From assembly GCA_013398295.1 (NCBI GenBank), contig VZSF01011141.1:89679-153678 (forward strand): a stretch of DNA of 64,000 bases, written 5' to 3'. The position numbers and the translations under genes are program-made. Origin of the DNA: Chionis minor. Taxonomy: Eukaryota > Chordata > Aves > Charadriiformes > Chionididae. The notes beneath the pieces were generated by a model. It had not been told where the DNA came from and ran no database searches. It worked only from the letters and a program-made list of their open reading frames with translations. The first letter of the stretch is position 1, and every line of letters starts with the position of its first letter. This document shows positions 62,502 through 64,000 of the stretch, piece by piece.

Positions 62502-64000
62502 GTAAGATTTTCTCTGTGTCCTTCCAAGTTCATATTCTCCTAGTGGGCAAGATTAATCTTCCCAACACAAACAGCATTGCTAAAATCGCAGCCATGATGT
62601 GCCAGCAGCCAAATTCAGGTCTCTGTTTAGGTGCTGTTTGTTAGTGTAAGTTCACCATTTCGACTACATCTTCCTGAGTTTGTGTTAGTAATTACAGCCT
62701 CACAGTGCTGGCTATCAGAGCACCTTGCACATCAGCTCCATACACTGTGAACCCCAGCTCTTAAAAACACCCTTTCCTTAGTAGGTTGAAAACATGTAAT
62801 ATTCAGGATTTAGTCCTGGCACCTTCTGAAGTCAATGGAAGTTCTGCTCTAGATTAGACCGTAGCTTTTCAGATCAGGCGTTTTTAAAGGTTATCCCATT
62901 GAAATCATTCCTTCTTCACAGGAATGTCCTGACTTCCAGAAAATTTCCTTTAGAAAAAGGTGTCTTTATAAGGCTAAAGTGTTTCATGTTTTAATTTGAG
63001 AAAGCAGACTACCATATAGTAACTTCTAATGTGATGATAAAAATGGGAGAAGTTTAAATGCTGATGTTGAAATTCATTGATTGGCAAATTTTTTTTTTTC
63101 TAAATTTATTTCATAAGAAGTTTTAAAAATTTTAGTTTTCAGTCTTACTCTGAGGAACATATGTGCTGAAAATCAAAATATATAAGGGAACAGGAATTCC
63201 AGGTTTCCTTTAACTCTACATTACTCTCTAGCAGAGGCAGGCAATCAACCCTCAAAAAGTTGAGGTGGTTTTCATCCTCTTACATGCATTTTGAGGCAAA
63301 TTTTAAAATGCGTGTGATCTGTGACTAAAATGGGTTTCACATTGGTGTTTTCTTTTCTTAAAAAAAAAAAAAAAAAGAAAAAGAAAGAAAGAAAAAGAGA
63401 CAGAAAAACCCCTGAGTGCTATCTTGACTAAAACTAGGAAAAATATGTCAGGTCAAAGTCATTGTGCCCACACTAGCACTTTAGTTAGATCAAGGGTCCT
63501 TTTCAGAAGCAAATCATCCAGTTGCCCTCACTCGCTGCGCTTTGGTTTGCGCCACAGAACCGCACTCCTGAACTGCGCAAGCTTTTGGACAAAACCAAAT
63601 CAGGAAATGCGCAGCACATACGCTCCAGCTGCCACCACTTGCTCACTCCTTGGACCAGACCAGAGCTAACCCCAGAGAAATGTCCCCCCAAAACAGATAG
63701 TGCAGAGCTCAGGTCCTCAGCATCAACTGCTTCACTTGAAGGTCCCCTCCTACTGTGCAGCATTATTTGCTGATGCACACCTAGCCCTTATTCTGGTCTC
63801 GGTTTCAATGAATGTAAAGCCGCAGTAACTCTATTGGCTTAGCTGGGTCTAATCTGGATTTATGAAAGTGTAAGTACAGTGAATCTGCGTCCCTAGTCTA
63901 TGGCAGAAAGGCAGAATTGGAGATTCTGCCTGCAAATGAATACACGTGGAGGCCACGGTGGCCAGCACCACCTGCACTTCAGTATCCGATGCAGAAGATA
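62502..64000 (+). other. SLC2A12: SLC2A12 intron 3, 5' part
   Basis: About 1.5 kb of intron sequence with an A-rich/GAAA tract at 63360-63403. No exon-like stretch with GLUT similarity was found, so exon 4 lies downstream of the window. Confidence 0.8.
63360..63403. repeat. A-rich / GAAA simple repeat
   Basis: A run of 17 adenines followed by GAAAAAGAAAGAAAGAAAAAG. Confidence 0.9.

Noticed and set aside
62378..62644. 88-codon frame starting at GTG just before SLC2A12 exon 3
   Set aside because: Its first base is the acceptor G; the true codon is a split ATG, and everything after 62501 is intron.

Overview
The window is vertebrate nuclear DNA, most likely from a bird. Two recognisable genes lie on the + strand in the same order and orientation as in other amniotes: the 3' part of SGK1 (serum/glucocorticoid-regulated kinase 1) and the 5' part of SLC2A12 (glucose transporter GLUT12). 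A bird fits best for three reasons: the introns and the intergenic gap (about 27 kb) are compact, overall repeat content is low, and the young repeats are CR1 LINEs with avian-type 3' ends (ACCCCTAAC followed by a short ATTCTATG/ATTCTGTG tail). A crocodilian or turtle is not formally excluded.

Layout. (1) 1-5.6 kb: SGK1 coding exons 2-12. All have GT/AG borders and encode residues 27-431 in exact length register with human SGK1. Exon 1 and the promoter lie upstream of the window. A 3' UTR of about 1 kb follows. (2) 5.6-32.4 kb: intergenic DNA with an isolated CpG island at 8.86-9.48 kb, a young truncated CR1 at 12.47 kb and an old CR1/L3-like fossil at 20.6-21.3 kb. No credible protein gene was found. 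(3) 32.45-33.45 kb: CpG-rich SLC2A12 promoter and first exon, with a TG microsatellite just upstream and a short upstream ORF. (4) 33.07-40.78 kb: SLC2A12 intron 1, with a second old CR1/L3-like fossil at 37.1-38.3 kb. (5) 40.78-42.10 kb: the large SLC2A12 exon 2, covering TM1 to TM10. (6) 42.1-62.4 kb: intron 2, which carries a minus-strand CR1/L3 fossil split by a younger plus-strand CR1 (55.5-58.06 kb). The younger copy is frameshifted and has an internal deletion. (7) 62.38-62.50 kb: SLC2A12 exon 3. The last exons (expected two) lie beyond the window.

How the genes relate. SGK1 is a PI3K/PDK1/mTORC2-dependent kinase that promotes surface expression of channels and transporters. GLUT12 is a facilitative hexose transporter reported to respond to insulin. 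Birds are generally thought to lack GLUT4, so the pair is of physiological interest, but nothing in the sequence shows that they are co-regulated.

I found no RNA genes, CRISPR arrays or new multi-gene system. The most useful observations are the hidden SLC2A12 first exon (which corrects a misleading long reading frame at exon 2), its divergent N-terminus, the orphan CpG island and the nested LINEs.
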